From the NCBI RefSeq assembly GCF_000744655.1, contig NZ_JQMJ01000003.1:992001-1056000 (forward strand): a DNA stretch of 64,000 bases. The letters are read 5' to 3'. Positions 37,687 to 46,289 of the stretch are shown piece by piece (position 1 is the stretch's first letter; every line of letters begins with the position of its first letter). The DNA comes from Streptacidiphilus rugosus AM-16 (GTDB lineage: Bacteria > Actinomycetota > Actinomycetes > Streptomycetales > Streptomycetaceae). Both the position numbers and the translations under genes were made by a program. The notes under the pieces were generated by a model, which searched no databases, was not told the origin of the DNA, and saw only the letters and a list, made by a program, of their open reading frames with translations.

Positions 37687-38843
37687 CCGTCACGCGGCTG
37701 TACTGGGACGACGCCCTCACCTCGTACGACTTCGGCCCGGGCCACCCGATGGACCCGGTCCGGCTGAGGCTCACCATGGACCTGGTGCGCGCCTTCGAGC
37801 TCGACCGGCTGCCGCAGCTGCGGCTGATCGCCGCCCCGGCGGCGGGGGAGTCGACGCTGCGCCTGGTCCACGAGCCCGGCTACATCGCGGCGGTGGAGGC
37901 CGTCGGCGCGACCGGCGTCCCGAACACGGCCCGCGGCCTCGGCACCGAGGACAACCCGGCCTTCGCGGCCATCCACTCCGCCTCCGCGCTGATCGCCGGC
38001 CAGTCCGTGGCGGCCGCCGAGGCGGTCTGGCGCGAGGGCGGCCACGCGGTCAACTTCTCCGGCGGCCTGCACCACGCCATGCCGGGCCAGGCGTCGGGCT
38101 TCTGCGTCTACAACGACGCCGCGCTGGCCGTCGCCAGACTGCTGGAGCTGGGCGCGGAACGCGTGGTCTACGTGGACGTCGACGTGCACCACGGCGACGG
38201 CGTCGAGAAGGCTTTCTGGAACGACCCCCGGGTGCTGACGATCTCCCTGCACGAGCACCCGCGCACGCTCTTCCCGCAGACCGGCTGGCCGGAGGAGACG
38301 GGCGGCGCGGCCGGCACCGCGGTCAACGTGGCGCTGCCCGCGGGCACCGGCGACGCGGGCTGGCTGCGGGCCTTCCACGCGATCGTGCCCCCGCTGGTCG
38401 AGGCCTTCCGCCCGCAGGCGCTGGTCACCCAGCACGGCGCGGACACCCACATCGACGACCCCCTCGCCCACCTCGCCGTCAGCCTCGACGCTCAGCGCGC
38501 GCTGATGCTCGCCGCGAGCGAGCTGGCGTCCCGGCACGCGGGCGACCGCTGGCTGGCGCTGGGCGGCGGGGGCTACGCGGTGGTGGACGTGGTCCCGCGC
38601 TCCTGGACCCACCTGGTCGCGATCTCGGCGGGCGCGCCGATCGCCCCCGAGGCGGAGGTCCCCGCGGACTGGCGCGCCCAGGTCTTCGCGAGAACGCGGG
38701 AGACCGCACCGCTCCGCATGACCGACGGCTTCGCCGCGACCTGGAAGGACTTCGACTCGGGCTACGACCCCGCGGACCGGGTCGACCAGGCCGTTCTGGC
38801 TACCCGCAAGGCCGTCTTCCCGCACCACGGACTCCTGCTGTAG
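37683..38843 (+). CDS. acuC: AcuC-like class I histone deacetylase-family protein
   Basis: A 386-residue zinc deacetylase fold. Catalytic features: NFSGGLHHAMPGQASGFC (His pair), VVYVDVDVHHGDGVEKAFW (zinc Asp/His), LVTQHGADTHIDDPLAHL (second zinc Asp) and LALGGGGYAVVDV (Tyr of transition-state binding). In Bacillus AcuC deacetylates acetyl-CoA synthetase; the target here is not known. It overlaps the MFS gene by 4 bases. Confidence 0.9.
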   Translation: MTVTRLYWDDALTSYDFGPGHPMDPVRLRLTMDLVRAFELDRLPQLRLIAAPAAGESTLRLVHEPGYIAAVEAVGATGVPNTARGLGTEDNPAFAAIHSASALIAGQSVAAAEAVWREGGHAVNFSGGLHHAMPGQASGFCVYNDAALAVARLLELGAERVVYVDVDVHHGDGVEKAFWNDPRVLTISLHEHPRTLFPQTGWPEETGGAAGTAVNVALPAGTGDAGWLRAFHAIVPPLVEAFRPQALVTQHGADTHIDDPLAHLAVSLDAQRALMLAASELASRHAGDRWLALGGGGYAVVDVVPRSWTHLVAISAGAPIAPEAEVPADWRAQVFARTRETAPLRMTDGFAATWKDFDSGYDPADRVDQAVLATRKAVFPHHGLLL

Positions 38844-38851
38844 TCGCACCG

Positions 38852-39060
38852 CCTGGCGCGCCAGGCTCTGCCGTGCGCCTCCGGCGCGTGAGTGCGCAGG
38901 TCACAGGGGAGGGCCGGTCGCACCCACCTCAGGGAGCGAGGCTCTGCCGTCGTCCGCCTCCCATGGGCGGGCGCGGCAAGCCACCCTGTGTGGTGAGTCA
39001 CCGAACGTGCCGGGCCATCCGCTCGTCGTGGTTTCTCGCGCAGTTCCCCGGACCCCTGGG
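38852..39060. repeat. Intergenic hairpin repeat, copy 5 (two module A heads and a half module B)
   Basis: Two successive heads with GGCTCTGCCGT and CGCCTCC(GGCGCGTG or CATGGGCGGG) appear at 38872-38900 and 38941-38970, followed by the right half of module B (CCATCCGCTCGTCGTGGTTT, then CTCGCGCAGTTCC). The left arm of module B is replaced by the second head. It fills the spacer between the acuC and phosphatase genes. Confidence 0.65.
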
Positions 39061-39088
39061 GTCGCTGCCTGGCTGAGGGAGTGCACAC

Positions 39089-39934
39089 GTGAAGGCGATC
39101 AGTCGAGACGAGCTCGTCTCCCATCTGCTGGAGACCGGACTGGCCGGACGCGTCGCCACGACGCGGGAGCACAACCTGCGGAACTTCGCCCGGTTCGCCC
39201 GGCGGGATCCCGACGTCCTGTTCGGGCTGGACCCGGACGGCGCCTGGGGGGAGGCGGACGTGCTGGCGCTGATGGCGCGGCGCTGCGGGGTGAATCCCGA
39301 CCCCGCGCACCGGCACGGCGTGGACACCATCGACGCCGAGCTCACCGCCGACGCCCTCGGCCGGCTCGCCGCCGTGCTGAGGCGGCTCGCCGAGGCGCGC
39401 GGCAGCGTCCTGCTCGGGACCGGGCACCCCTCGCGGCTCCAGCCGATGTACGCCGCCTACGGGCGAGCCCTGCGGGCCGCCGGATGCGCCACGCTCACTC
39501 CGGCGCGCGAGCGGAGCTTCGACATGCACGGGGCGGACGGCGCGCGCCCCTGCGCCCTTGACTACCGCGAGCAGGTCGGCGTGCTCAGGGTGTATGAAGA
39601 GACCGCGTCAAGCAACCAGAAGGGAGCCCCCCGCTCCCTGGGGGAGCCGGTCCACACCCACTCGCCGCAGCCCGTGCGGATCGCCCTCGCCGCTCTCGCG
39701 GAGCAGGAGCGGACCGTGCCCGACCTGGTGCTCGGCGACCACGGGTGGGCCTGCGGCGCGGGCCGGCTCGGGATCCGCAGCGTCGGCTTCGCCGACAGCA
39801 ACGACCCGGCCGTGTTCGTCGCCGAGGAGGAGGGGCACGTCGAGGTGGCGATCCCCCTCGACGACGGACTGCGTCCGGACTGCTACAGAATGCTTACTGC
39901 CTACGTACTGCAACTGGCCGGTCTGTCTCAGTAA
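39089..39934 (+). CDS. Conserved actinobacterial phosphatase-like protein
   Basis: A 281-residue soluble protein conserved beside the following DNA-binding gene in streptomycetes, where it is usually labelled phosphatase; I see no textbook HAD or PHP motif. Visible conserved parts are LLGTGHPSRLQPMYAAYGRA, CATLTPARERSFDMHG, LDYREQVGVLRVYE, LVLGDHGWACGAGRLGIRSV and FADSNDPAVFVAEEEG. The GTG at 39089 begins the frame with only a GAGGGAGTG upstream. Treat the catalytic claim as weak. Confidence 0.7.
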   Translation: MKAISRDELVSHLLETGLAGRVATTREHNLRNFARFARRDPDVLFGLDPDGAWGEADVLALMARRCGVNPDPAHRHGVDTIDAELTADALGRLAAVLRRLAEARGSVLLGTGHPSRLQPMYAAYGRALRAAGCATLTPARERSFDMHGADGARPCALDYREQVGVLRVYEETASSNQKGAPRSLGEPVHTHSPQPVRIALAALAEQERTVPDLVLGDHGWACGAGRLGIRSVGFADSNDPAVFVAEEEGHVEVAIPLDDGLRPDCYRMLTAYVLQLAGLSQ

Positions 39935-40059
39935 TCCCGGGGCCCTTCCCCCTCTTCCCACCCGTACCACCCGCAACTACTCTGGGGATACGCGTGTGCT
40001 GGCTTAAGTCACCGGAGGGGAAGCCGGTGCCCGTCACACGGAGAAGGTTCGGTGTTGTC

Positions 40060-40269
40060 ATGGCGTCTGGAGAGCGGCCTCTGAACGAGGTCAACTTCCT
40101 CACCGTGGCGGAAGTCGCCTCGGTGATGCGAGTGTCGAAGATGACCGTGTACCGACTGGTGCACAGCAGCGAGTTGCCGGCCATCCGGGTCGGCCGCTCG
40201 TTCCGTGTACCGGAACAAGCGGTGCACGACTACCTCCGCGACTCCTACGTGGGACGGGAGACCGCGTAG
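40060..40269 (+). CDS. BldC-like/excisionase-family helix-turn-helix DNA-binding protein
   Basis: A 69-residue MerR-type winged helix: VNFLTVAEVASVMRVSKMTV followed by YRLVHSSELPAIRVGRSFRV and EQAVHDYLRDSY. It is the same size and fold as BldC but a separate paralogue. A gene at this position in S. coelicolor has, as I recall, been described as a BldD target (bdtA), which I could not verify here. The ATG at 40060 has GGAGAAGG about 12 bases upstream; an in-frame GTG at 40027 exists. The 5' region contains the small hairpin CACCGG-AGGGGAAG-CCGGTG. Confidence 0.85.
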   Translation: MASGERPLNEVNFLTVAEVASVMRVSKMTVYRLVHSSELPAIRVGRSFRVPEQAVHDYLRDSYVGRETA

Positions 40270-40296
40270 GCAGGATGACGCACGAGTGATCCACCG

Positions 40297-40329
40297 ATCC
40301 GGCCCGGCGCCCCGTGCGTCGGGCCGGAT
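40297..40329 (+). terminator. Terminator after the BldC-like gene
   Basis: A perfect 10-bp stem ATCCGGCCCG / CGGGCCGGAT with a 13-base loop, 27 bases after the stop at 40269. Confidence 0.75.
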
Positions 40330-40428
40330 TACGTTTCGAGCGCGGTCTTGGGTAGTCTGTTGGCCTACATCAGTCGTTTGGACCCTGTTGCCCGCGCTCG
40401 CGGGTTAGTCCAGTGAGTGAGGGTTTTC

Positions 40429-40527
40429 ATGGGTTCCGTCATCAAGAAGCGTCGCAAGCGTATGGCCAAGAAGAAGCACCGCAAGCTTCTCAAGCGCACG
40501 CGCGTCCAGCGTCGTAACAAGAAGTAA
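40429..40527 (+). CDS. Small ribosomal subunit protein bS22 (AURKAIP1/COX24 domain)
   Basis: A 32-residue, extremely basic protein (start [20 protein letters not shown], ending VQRRNKK) encoded by 33 codons. Its sequence matches the actinobacterial bS22 protein that binds at the small-subunit decoding region and is related to mitochondrial AURKAIP1/COX24. A GAGGG site lies just upstream of the ATG, and a rho-independent terminator follows, so it is a stand-alone transcription unit. It is easily missed because of its length. Confidence 0.9.
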   Translation: MGSVIKKRRKRMAKKKHRKLLKRTRVQRRNKK

Positions 40528-40554
40528 CACCACTCGGCCACGCCGAAGGTGTCC

Positions 40555-40597
40555 AGCCGTCCGCACCGACGTTACTGTCTGGTGCGGGCGGCTTTTT
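40555..40597 (+). terminator. Rho-independent terminator after bS22
   Basis: A 13-bp stem AGCCGTCCGCACC / GGTGCGGGCGGCT with one G-U pair, a 13-base loop and a T5 run (40593-40597). Confidence 0.85.
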
Positions 40598-40632
40598 CAT
40601 GTCCGTGAGCTGGGGAGAGGGGCTGGTTCGCC

Positions 40633-41715
40633 GTGGGCAACGTCGTACTCGTCACCGGGGTCGGCAGGCATCTGGGGAGCCGCTTCGCGCAGGTGATCAG
40701 AGACCAGCCCGGGGTCGACCACGTCGTCGGCGTCGACGTCCACCCCGGCGCGCACGCGATCGAGGGCGCCGCGCCCTACACCTTCGTCGGCGCCGACATC
40801 CGGCGCCCGGTCGTGGCCAGGGTGATAGCCGACCACGGCGTCACCACCGTGGTGCACCTCAACGTCAGCACCACCACCCTGGGCTCCACCAGCCGCGGCG
40901 CGGTCAAGGAGACCAACGTCATCGGCACCATGCAGCTGCTGGCCGCCGTGCAGAAGGCGCCGAGCGTGAAGCGGCTGGTGGTGAAGTCGACCACCAGCGT
41001 CTACGGCTCCGCCCCGCGCGACCCGGCCGTCTTCCAGGAGCGGATGCAGCCCAAGGTGCTGCCCACCGGCGGCTTCGCCAAGGACGCGGTCGAGGTCGAG
41101 GGCTACGTCCGCGGCTTCGCGCGCCGACGCCCCGACGTCGCGGTCGGGGTGCTGCGCTTCGCCAACATCCTGGGCGAGGACGCGGACACCCCGCTGAACG
41201 AGTACTTCGCGCTGCCGGTCCTGCCGACGGTCCTCGGCTTCGACCCCCGGTTGCAGTTCGTGCACGAGGACGACGCGGTGGAGGTGCTGCGCCTGGCGGC
41301 CATGGAGCCGCGCCGCGGCACGACCAACGTCGGGACGTTCAACGTCGCGGGCGAGGGCGTCATGGTGCTCTCGCAGGCCGCGCGCCGGCTCGGCAAGCCC
41401 ACCGTGCCGATGCTGCTGCAGGCGGTCAGCTGGATGGCGGGCCTGGCCCGGCAGACCCGGCTGCTGGACTTCTCCCCCGAGCAGCTGCGGCTGCTGACGC
41501 ACGGCAGGGTCGTCGACACGACGCTGCTGCGGGAGACCTTCGGCTACACCCCCGCGTACACCACGGAGCAGGCTCTCGCGGCACTGGCCAGGGCCAAGCG
41601 CCCGGGACTGCTGCCGCCGGAGCGGATCGCGGACTGGACCGACCGGGCGGCCACGCTGCTGCCGAGGCCGGACGCGGCCGCGGCGACGTCGACGATCAGG
41701 AGGACAGAGGGATGA
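40633..41715 (+). CDS. NAD-dependent epimerase/dehydratase (extended SDR)
   Basis: A 360-residue Rossmann enzyme. The NAD loop is VVLVTGVGRHLGSRFAQV, with VVHLNVST downstream. The canonical YxxxK is not obvious: after STTSVYGSAP a GGFAKDAVEVEGYVRGFARR segment occupies that place, so catalysis may be altered. The GTG at 40633 is the chosen start. It is translationally coupled (ATGA overlap) to the acyltransferase gene, an arrangement conserved in streptomycetes and suggestive of lipid modification. Confidence 0.85.
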   Translation: MGNVVLVTGVGRHLGSRFAQVIRDQPGVDHVVGVDVHPGAHAIEGAAPYTFVGADIRRPVVARVIADHGVTTVVHLNVSTTTLGSTSRGAVKETNVIGTMQLLAAVQKAPSVKRLVVKSTTSVYGSAPRDPAVFQERMQPKVLPTGGFAKDAVEVEGYVRGFARRRPDVAVGVLRFANILGEDADTPLNEYFALPVLPTVLGFDPRLQFVHEDDAVEVLRLAAMEPRRGTTNVGTFNVAGEGVMVLSQAARRLGKPTVPMLLQAVSWMAGLARQTRLLDFSPEQLRLLTHGRVVDTTLLRETFGYTPAYTTEQALAALARAKRPGLLPPERIADWTDRAATLLPRPDAAAATSTIRRTEG

Positions 41716-42758
41716 GCCCGGCCAGGGAGCAGGCGTGGCGTGATGAGCGCGAGGCCAAGGTCATCCCCATCACGAAGCGGCGCGGCGCGCCCGCGGCGCA
41801 GCCGCCGGAGGCCGTGAGCGAGCCGCAGCCCGCCGCGGGTGGCGGGATCGCGGACACCGTCGCCCACGCGGTCGGCGGCGCCCTGGCGGGCCCGTTGGGC
41901 GGCGTGGCGGGCAGGCTCTTCGGCAAGGGATGGGAGCAGCGGGCCGCCAACGGCCTGGGCTTCCTGCGGCGGCGGCTGACCGGCGACTACGAGGTCGACG
42001 AGTTCGGCTTCGACGAGGAGCTGACCGAGGAGGTGCTGCTCTCGCTGGTCCGCCCGCTGGCGGAGAAGTACTTCAGGCTGGAGGTCCGCGGCGCGGAGAA
42101 CCTGCCGCTGGAGGGCGGCGCGCTGGTCGTGGCCAACCACTCGGGCGTGCTTCCGCTGGACGCGCTGATGACACAGGTGGCGATCCACGACCACGCCGGC
42201 CGCAACCTGCGGATGCTGGCGGCGGACCTGGTCTTCGTGCTGCCGGGCGTCAACGAGCTCGCCCGCAAGGCCGGACACACGCTGGCCTGCAACGAGGACG
42301 CGCAGCGGCTGCTGGAGAACGGCGAGATCGTCGGCGTCTGGCCGGAGGGCTTCAAGGGCATCGGCAAGCCTTTCGCGGACCGCTACAAGCTGCAGCGTTT
42401 CGGGCGCGGCGGCTTCGTCTCCTCCGCGTTGCGGGCCGGGGTGCCGATCGTGCCCTGCTCGATCGTGGGCGCGGAGGAGACCTATCCGATGATCGGCAAC
42501 GCGAAGACGCTGGCCCGTCTGCTGGGCCTGCCCTACGTGCCGATCACGCCGACCTTCCCCTGGCTGGGCCCGCTGGGCGCGGTGCCGCTGCCGACGAAGT
42601 GGGTCATCCAGTTCGGCGAGCCGATCCCTACGGACGCCTACCCGCCCGAGGCGGCGGACGACCCGATGCTGATGTTCAACCTGACGGACCAGGTCAGGGA
42701 GACCATCCAGCACACGCTCTACCGGATGCTGGTCCAGCGCCGCTCGGTGTTCTTCTGA
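41712..42758 (+). CDS. 1-acyl-glycerol-3-phosphate-type acyltransferase
   Basis: A 348-residue PlsC-like acyltransferase. The N-terminal 100 residues are a low-complexity lead. The catalytic block is LVVANHSGVLPLDALM, in which His and Asp are separated by six residues rather than the usual four, followed by VWPEGFKGIGKPFADRYKLQ (the PEG/glycerol-phosphate site) and GVPIVPCSIVGAEETYP. It starts 4 bases inside the end of the SDR gene. The acyl acceptor is unknown. Confidence 0.87.
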   Translation: MSPAREQAWRDEREAKVIPITKRRGAPAAQPPEAVSEPQPAAGGGIADTVAHAVGGALAGPLGGVAGRLFGKGWEQRAANGLGFLRRRLTGDYEVDEFGFDEELTEEVLLSLVRPLAEKYFRLEVRGAENLPLEGGALVVANHSGVLPLDALMTQVAIHDHAGRNLRMLAADLVFVLPGVNELARKAGHTLACNEDAQRLLENGEIVGVWPEGFKGIGKPFADRYKLQRFGRGGFVSSALRAGVPIVPCSIVGAEETYPMIGNAKTLARLLGLPYVPITPTFPWLGPLGAVPLPTKWVIQFGEPIPTDAYPPEAADDPMLMFNLTDQVRETIQHTLYRMLVQRRSVFF

Positions 42759-42800
42759 GCGTGCGTCCTGGGAGCGCGCGTTCTTCTGAGCCCTGCGCCC

Positions 42801-42841
42801 GGACGCCCTGCACCACCGCTCAGCGGTGGTGCAGGGCGTCC
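42801..42841. terminator. Bidirectional terminator, 20-bp perfect inverted repeat with a stop codon at its apex
   Basis: GGACGCCCTGCACCACCGCT (42801-42820), one base, then its exact complement (42822-42841). The stop codon of the minus-strand aldo/keto reductase (42820-42822) is at the tip, so its last codons form one arm. Confidence 0.85.
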
Positions 42842-43722
42842 AGCAGGGCCAGCTCGTCCGCGGAGAGCCGCAGCGCCCCGGCGGCCACGTTGGCGGCCAG
42901 ATGGTCCGGGTCGCCGGTGCCGGGAATGGCCAGCAGGTGCGGGCCGCGCTGCAGCGTCCAGGCGATCCTGACCTGGGCGGGAGCGACGCCGTGGACCCGC
43001 GCGACGGCCAGGACCTCCGGATGCTCCGCCCCGCCCGCCCCGCCCTGCCGACCGTCGGCGGCGATCGAGTAGAACGGCACGAAGGCGACGCCCTGCCCGC
43101 CGCAGTGGCGGACGAAGTCGTCCTGGTCGGGCCGCACCCCGAGCCCGTACATGTTCTGCACGCACACCACGGGCGCGATCCCCTGCGCCTCGGCGAGCTG
43201 GTGCGGCTGGACGTTGGAGAGACCGAGATGGCGGATCAGCCCGGCCTCGCGGAGCCCGGCCAGCACCCCGAAGCGCTCGGCGACCGAGTCGGGGCCGACG
43301 ATGCGCAGGTTCACCAGGTCGAGGTGGTCGCGGCCGAGTTGACGCAGGTTCTCCTCCACCAGCCCGCGCAGCTGTCCCGGCCCGGCGTGCGGCAGCCACG
43401 CGCCCGAGGGGTCCCGCGGCTGGCCGACCTTGGTGGCGATGACGAGGTCGTCCGGATAGGGAGCGAGCGCCCGGTTGATCAGTTCGTTGGCCGACCGGAG
43501 CGGTGAGAAGTAGAACGCGGCGGTGTCGATGTGGTTCACGCCGAGCTCGACGGTGCGGCGCAGCACGCCGATCGCCTGGTCCCGGTCGCGCGGAGCGGCG
43601 CCGGGCACGAGCGCGGGCCCGGTCTGCGGCAGCCGCATCGCCCCGAAGCCGATCCGGTTGACCGTCAGGTCGCCCAGTGTCCAGGTGCCGGAGGCGGCGG
43701 CGGTGATCGTCGGTGAGGTCAT
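42820..43722 (-). CDS. Aldo/keto reductase
   Basis: A 300-residue NADPH-dependent AKR TIM barrel. Motifs: RIGFGAMRLP, GVNHIDTAAFYFSP with the catalytic Asp, LVIATKVGQP with the catalytic Lys, HLDLVNLRIVG, and AGLIRHLGLSN. At the catalytic Tyr position the sequence is FYFS, Phe-Tyr-Phe. I chose the ATG at 43722; an ATG at 43758 would add 12 residues, and neither has a strong ribosome binding site. It diverges from an ArsR-type regulator that could control it. Confidence 0.88.
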   Translation of the reverse strand: MTSPTITAAASGTWTLGDLTVNRIGFGAMRLPQTGPALVPGAAPRDRDQAIGVLRRTVELGVNHIDTAAFYFSPLRSANELINRALAPYPDDLVIATKVGQPRDPSGAWLPHAGPGQLRGLVEENLRQLGRDHLDLVNLRIVGPDSVAERFGVLAGLREAGLIRHLGLSNVQPHQLAEAQGIAPVVCVQNMYGLGVRPDQDDFVRHCGGQGVAFVPFYSIAADGRQGGAGGAEHPEVLAVARVHGVAPAQVRIAWTLQRGPHLLAIPGTGDPDHLAANVAAGALRLSADELALLDALHHR

Positions 43723-43793
43723 GGCGGCATGCTTGTCGCGGGATAGGGTGACCGCCATTGATTCGGTCCCAGCTGAATCCTGGAGTGGTTCCT

Positions 43794-44801
43794 GTGGCGG
43801 AGTCGGCGCAGTCGGCGCAGCTGACGTTCTCGGCGGACGACGTGGCGCGCGTGCGCTTCGCGGTCTCGCCCCTGTGGCAGGTGGGGACCAGTTTCCGGCT
43901 GCTGGCGTCCGGCGTCTCCGACCCGGTGCACCGGCGCTGGCTGGAGCAGGTCCGGCCGCGGGTGGCGGCCGCCGGACTGGACCGGGGCCGGCTCGCCGAG
44001 CTGATCCCGCCCTCCGGCTACGCCCCGGACTTCCTGAACCCCGCGCCCGCCGGTCCCGCTCCGACCCTGGCGGAGGAACTGGCCGCCCTCACCGCCGGTC
44101 CCGCGGACCGGGTCCGCGCCGACCTCGACCATCTCGGGTGGCACCGGGGCGGCCTCGGCCCCGGCCTGCGCTCCCTGCACGCCGACCCGGCGGGCCGGCT
44201 GGCCCGGGTCGCCGAGGAGATCGAGACCTACTGGGAGCTGGCACTCGCCCCCTACTGGGCGCGGATCCGCGCGGTGCTGGACGCCGACGTCTTCCACCGG
44301 GCCCGGCAGGTCGCCCGGCACGGGGCCGGCCATCTCTTCAACGAGCTGCATCCGCAGCTGAGCTGGGACGAGAACGCGCTGCGGCTGGTCCGTCGGCAGC
44401 GGAAGCTGACCAGGGAGACGGCGGGAGCGGGACTGCTGCTGATCCCGTCGGCGTTCAAGGGACCGGGCCTGTCGACCAGGGTCGCGCCGCCGGATCCGCC
44501 GCAGCTGGCCTACCGGGCGCGCGGGGTCGGAGCCCTGTGGGAACGCCGCGCCGTCGGTGGGACGGAGGCGACCGCCGCCGTGCTCGGCCGCTCCCGGACG
44601 CTGCTGCTCGGTGAGTTGGAGAACCCGGCGACCACGTCCGACCTGGCCCGGCGCACCGGGATCTCGCCGGCCGGCGTCTCCCAGCACCTGAAGGCCCTGC
44701 GCGAAGCCGGCTTCGTCACCGCGCACCGCGCCGGCCGCGAGGTGCTCTACGCCCGCACCGCTGTGGCGGAGGCCGTGCTGGCCGCGGCAGTCGACGGCTG
44801 A
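43794..44801 (+). CDS. ArsR-type winged-helix regulator with DUF5937-like N-terminal domain
   Basis: A 335-residue regulator. The first 250 residues form an effector-type domain (LTFSADDVARVRFAVSPLWQ, PRVAAAGLDRGRLAELIPPS), and the last 70 are an ArsR helix-turn-helix (TTSDLARRTGISPAGVSQHL, then REAGFVTAHRAGREVLYART). The GTG at 43794 has GGAG 8 bases upstream. Architecture is common in streptomycetes; ligand and targets are unknown. Confidence 0.85.
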   Translation: MAESAQSAQLTFSADDVARVRFAVSPLWQVGTSFRLLASGVSDPVHRRWLEQVRPRVAAAGLDRGRLAELIPPSGYAPDFLNPAPAGPAPTLAEELAALTAGPADRVRADLDHLGWHRGGLGPGLRSLHADPAGRLARVAEEIETYWELALAPYWARIRAVLDADVFHRARQVARHGAGHLFNELHPQLSWDENALRLVRRQRKLTRETAGAGLLLIPSAFKGPGLSTRVAPPDPPQLAYRARGVGALWERRAVGGTEATAAVLGRSRTLLLGELENPATTSDLARRTGISPAGVSQHLKALREAGFVTAHRAGREVLYARTAVAEAVLAAAVDG

Positions 44802-44820
44802 GGGCCGACGGCAACACCCC

Positions 44821-44934
44821 AGGGGCGCGAGGCTCTGCCGATGTGCGCCTCCGGCGCGTGGGCGCGACAGGTCGGAACGGTGGGTCGGTTGCCACACCTG
44901 AGGGGCGCGGGGCTCTGCCCCGCGCCCCTCAGGT
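44821..44934. repeat. Intergenic hairpin repeat, copy 6 (module A plus a short perfect hairpin)
   Basis: Module A head (AGGGGCGCGAGGCTCTGCCG, then CGCCTCCGGCGCGTG) at 44821-44860, then a perfect 17-bp hairpin at 44896-44934 (ACCTGAGGGGCGCGGGG, loop CTCTG, and its complement). It separates the convergent ArsR-type and rsbN genes and would act as a two-way terminator. Confidence 0.8.
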
Positions 44935-44960
44935 GCAACTACCCCGCCGCCGCGAAGCGA

Positions 44961-46142
44961 TCAGCCGCCGACGCCGAGGCCGATGCCCGGCAGGAGGCCG
45001 GGGATCAGCGGCGGGATGGTGACCCCGCTGCCCGGCGTCGCCGCGGCCGATGCGCTCGCGCTCGGCGCGCCGGAGGGGCTCGCCGCAGGCGAACCGCCGC
45101 CCAGCAGGCCGCCGGTGAGACCGCCGACGAGGTTGCCCGTGCCGGTCGTGGTCTGACCCGACGGAGCGGTGGACGCCGCGCCGCCGTCGCTCCCCCCGCG
45201 CATCGTGCCCGAGCCCGAGGTCGTCGCGCCGTTGGGCGACGTCGCCGCACCCGAGGACGAGGGGCTCGCCGACGCGTCGCCGGGATCCGTCGCCGCGGAG
45301 CCGCCGGTGGCCGGCAGCAGCGGGGTGACCTCGGAGCTTATCCCGGCCAGCAGACCGCGGACCTGGCTGGCCACCGGGTCGAGCTGGTCGGGGAGTTGGG
45401 GCTCGATCTGGTCCAGCTCGCGGCTCTGCACCGCCGCGAAGCCCGCCAACTGCCGCAGCGGGGCCAGCGAGTGGCTGTGCAGGTAGATCGCGTTGAGCAG
45501 GTCGCGGCCCCGCTTGCCCTCGGCGTTCATGTCCGTGAGCGCGCGGTTGAGATCCTCGACCGTCTGCGGGCTCAGCTCGTGGTGCGGGCCGCTGGAGCGC
45601 GTCATCAGCTGCTGGGCCTCGGCCATGCGGGTCGAGGCCTCGTCGAGCAGCAGCTGTCCGCGTTCCGCGTCCGTACCGGCGAGGTTGAGCCGCCAGTCCT
45701 CCAGGCCGCGCTTCATGCCGTAGAGCGTGTCGCCCGGGACGGACGAGCCACTGGCCACGGCGACGCCGCCCAGCGTGCCGAGCGCCATCACGGAGGCGAG
45801 CCCGCCCACCGCGAGCCTCCGGCCCCACCGGCCGGAAGGCCACAGCGCGGCGGGACGCACCGCGCGGTGCGAGCCGCGCCGGATGCGCTGGCCGGGGACG
45901 ACCGCCCCGCCGCCGCCCGCGAAGACCCGCTCGAACTCGGCGACCAGAAGGGCGCGTTGGGTGAGCCGCACCTGGGAGTCAAGGGTGGGCCCGGGAACGG
46001 TGGCCAGGGCGGCCACCGTGGCGAGCATATGGTCGTACTGACCATCTCCGTCGCCGGTCTCGTCGTCGAATCGAGCGTCCCGAGCATCCACGGCGTCGGC
46101 GAAGGCTCTCGCCCGGCGGAGTTCCAGCACGTTCGCTGTCAT
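44961..46142 (-). CDS. rsbN: Anti-sigma factor RsbN (BldN antagonist)
   Basis: A 393-residue membrane protein encoded directly downstream of bldN, the position of rsbN in Streptomyces. The cytoplasmic N-terminus (residues 1-105, VLELRRARAFADAVDARDAR) would bind sigma BldN; the single TM helix is about 111-131 (AVGGLASVMALGTLGGVAVA). The extracytoplasmic part begins with a DUF5667-type helical domain (PGDTLYGMKRGLEDWRLNLA) and ends in a long Ser/Thr/Gly/Ala tail. The ATG at 46142 follows GAGGAGG. Identity rests on synteny and architecture. Confidence 0.88.
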   Translation of the reverse strand: MTANVLELRRARAFADAVDARDARFDDETGDGDGQYDHMLATVAALATVPGPTLDSQVRLTQRALLVAEFERVFAGGGGAVVPGQRIRRGSHRAVRPAALWPSGRWGRRLAVGGLASVMALGTLGGVAVASGSSVPGDTLYGMKRGLEDWRLNLAGTDAERGQLLLDEASTRMAEAQQLMTRSSGPHHELSPQTVEDLNRALTDMNAEGKRGRDLLNAIYLHSHSLAPLRQLAGFAAVQSRELDQIEPQLPDQLDPVASQVRGLLAGISSEVTPLLPATGGSAATDPGDASASPSSSGAATSPNGATTSGSGTMRGGSDGGAASTAPSGQTTTGTGNLVGGLTGGLLGGGSPAASPSGAPSASASAAATPGSGVTIPPLIPGLLPGIGLGVGG

Positions 46143-46289
46143 GGGCAGCACCTCCTCTCGACGTTGTCGACTGTTCGGCCGACCGATGGGTTGCACAGTC
46201 GCGCCACGATCCACCCGTAAGGGTGAAGCAGACCCCCGAATTGGGCCTTGCATCCTGCGCAACGAGTGGGGATGTGCGTGGTTACGCGG

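Noticed and set aside
38852..39060. Short coding gene in the acuC-phosphatase spacer
   Set aside because: Frames here simply read through copies of the hairpin repeat; no ribosome binding site or conserved product.
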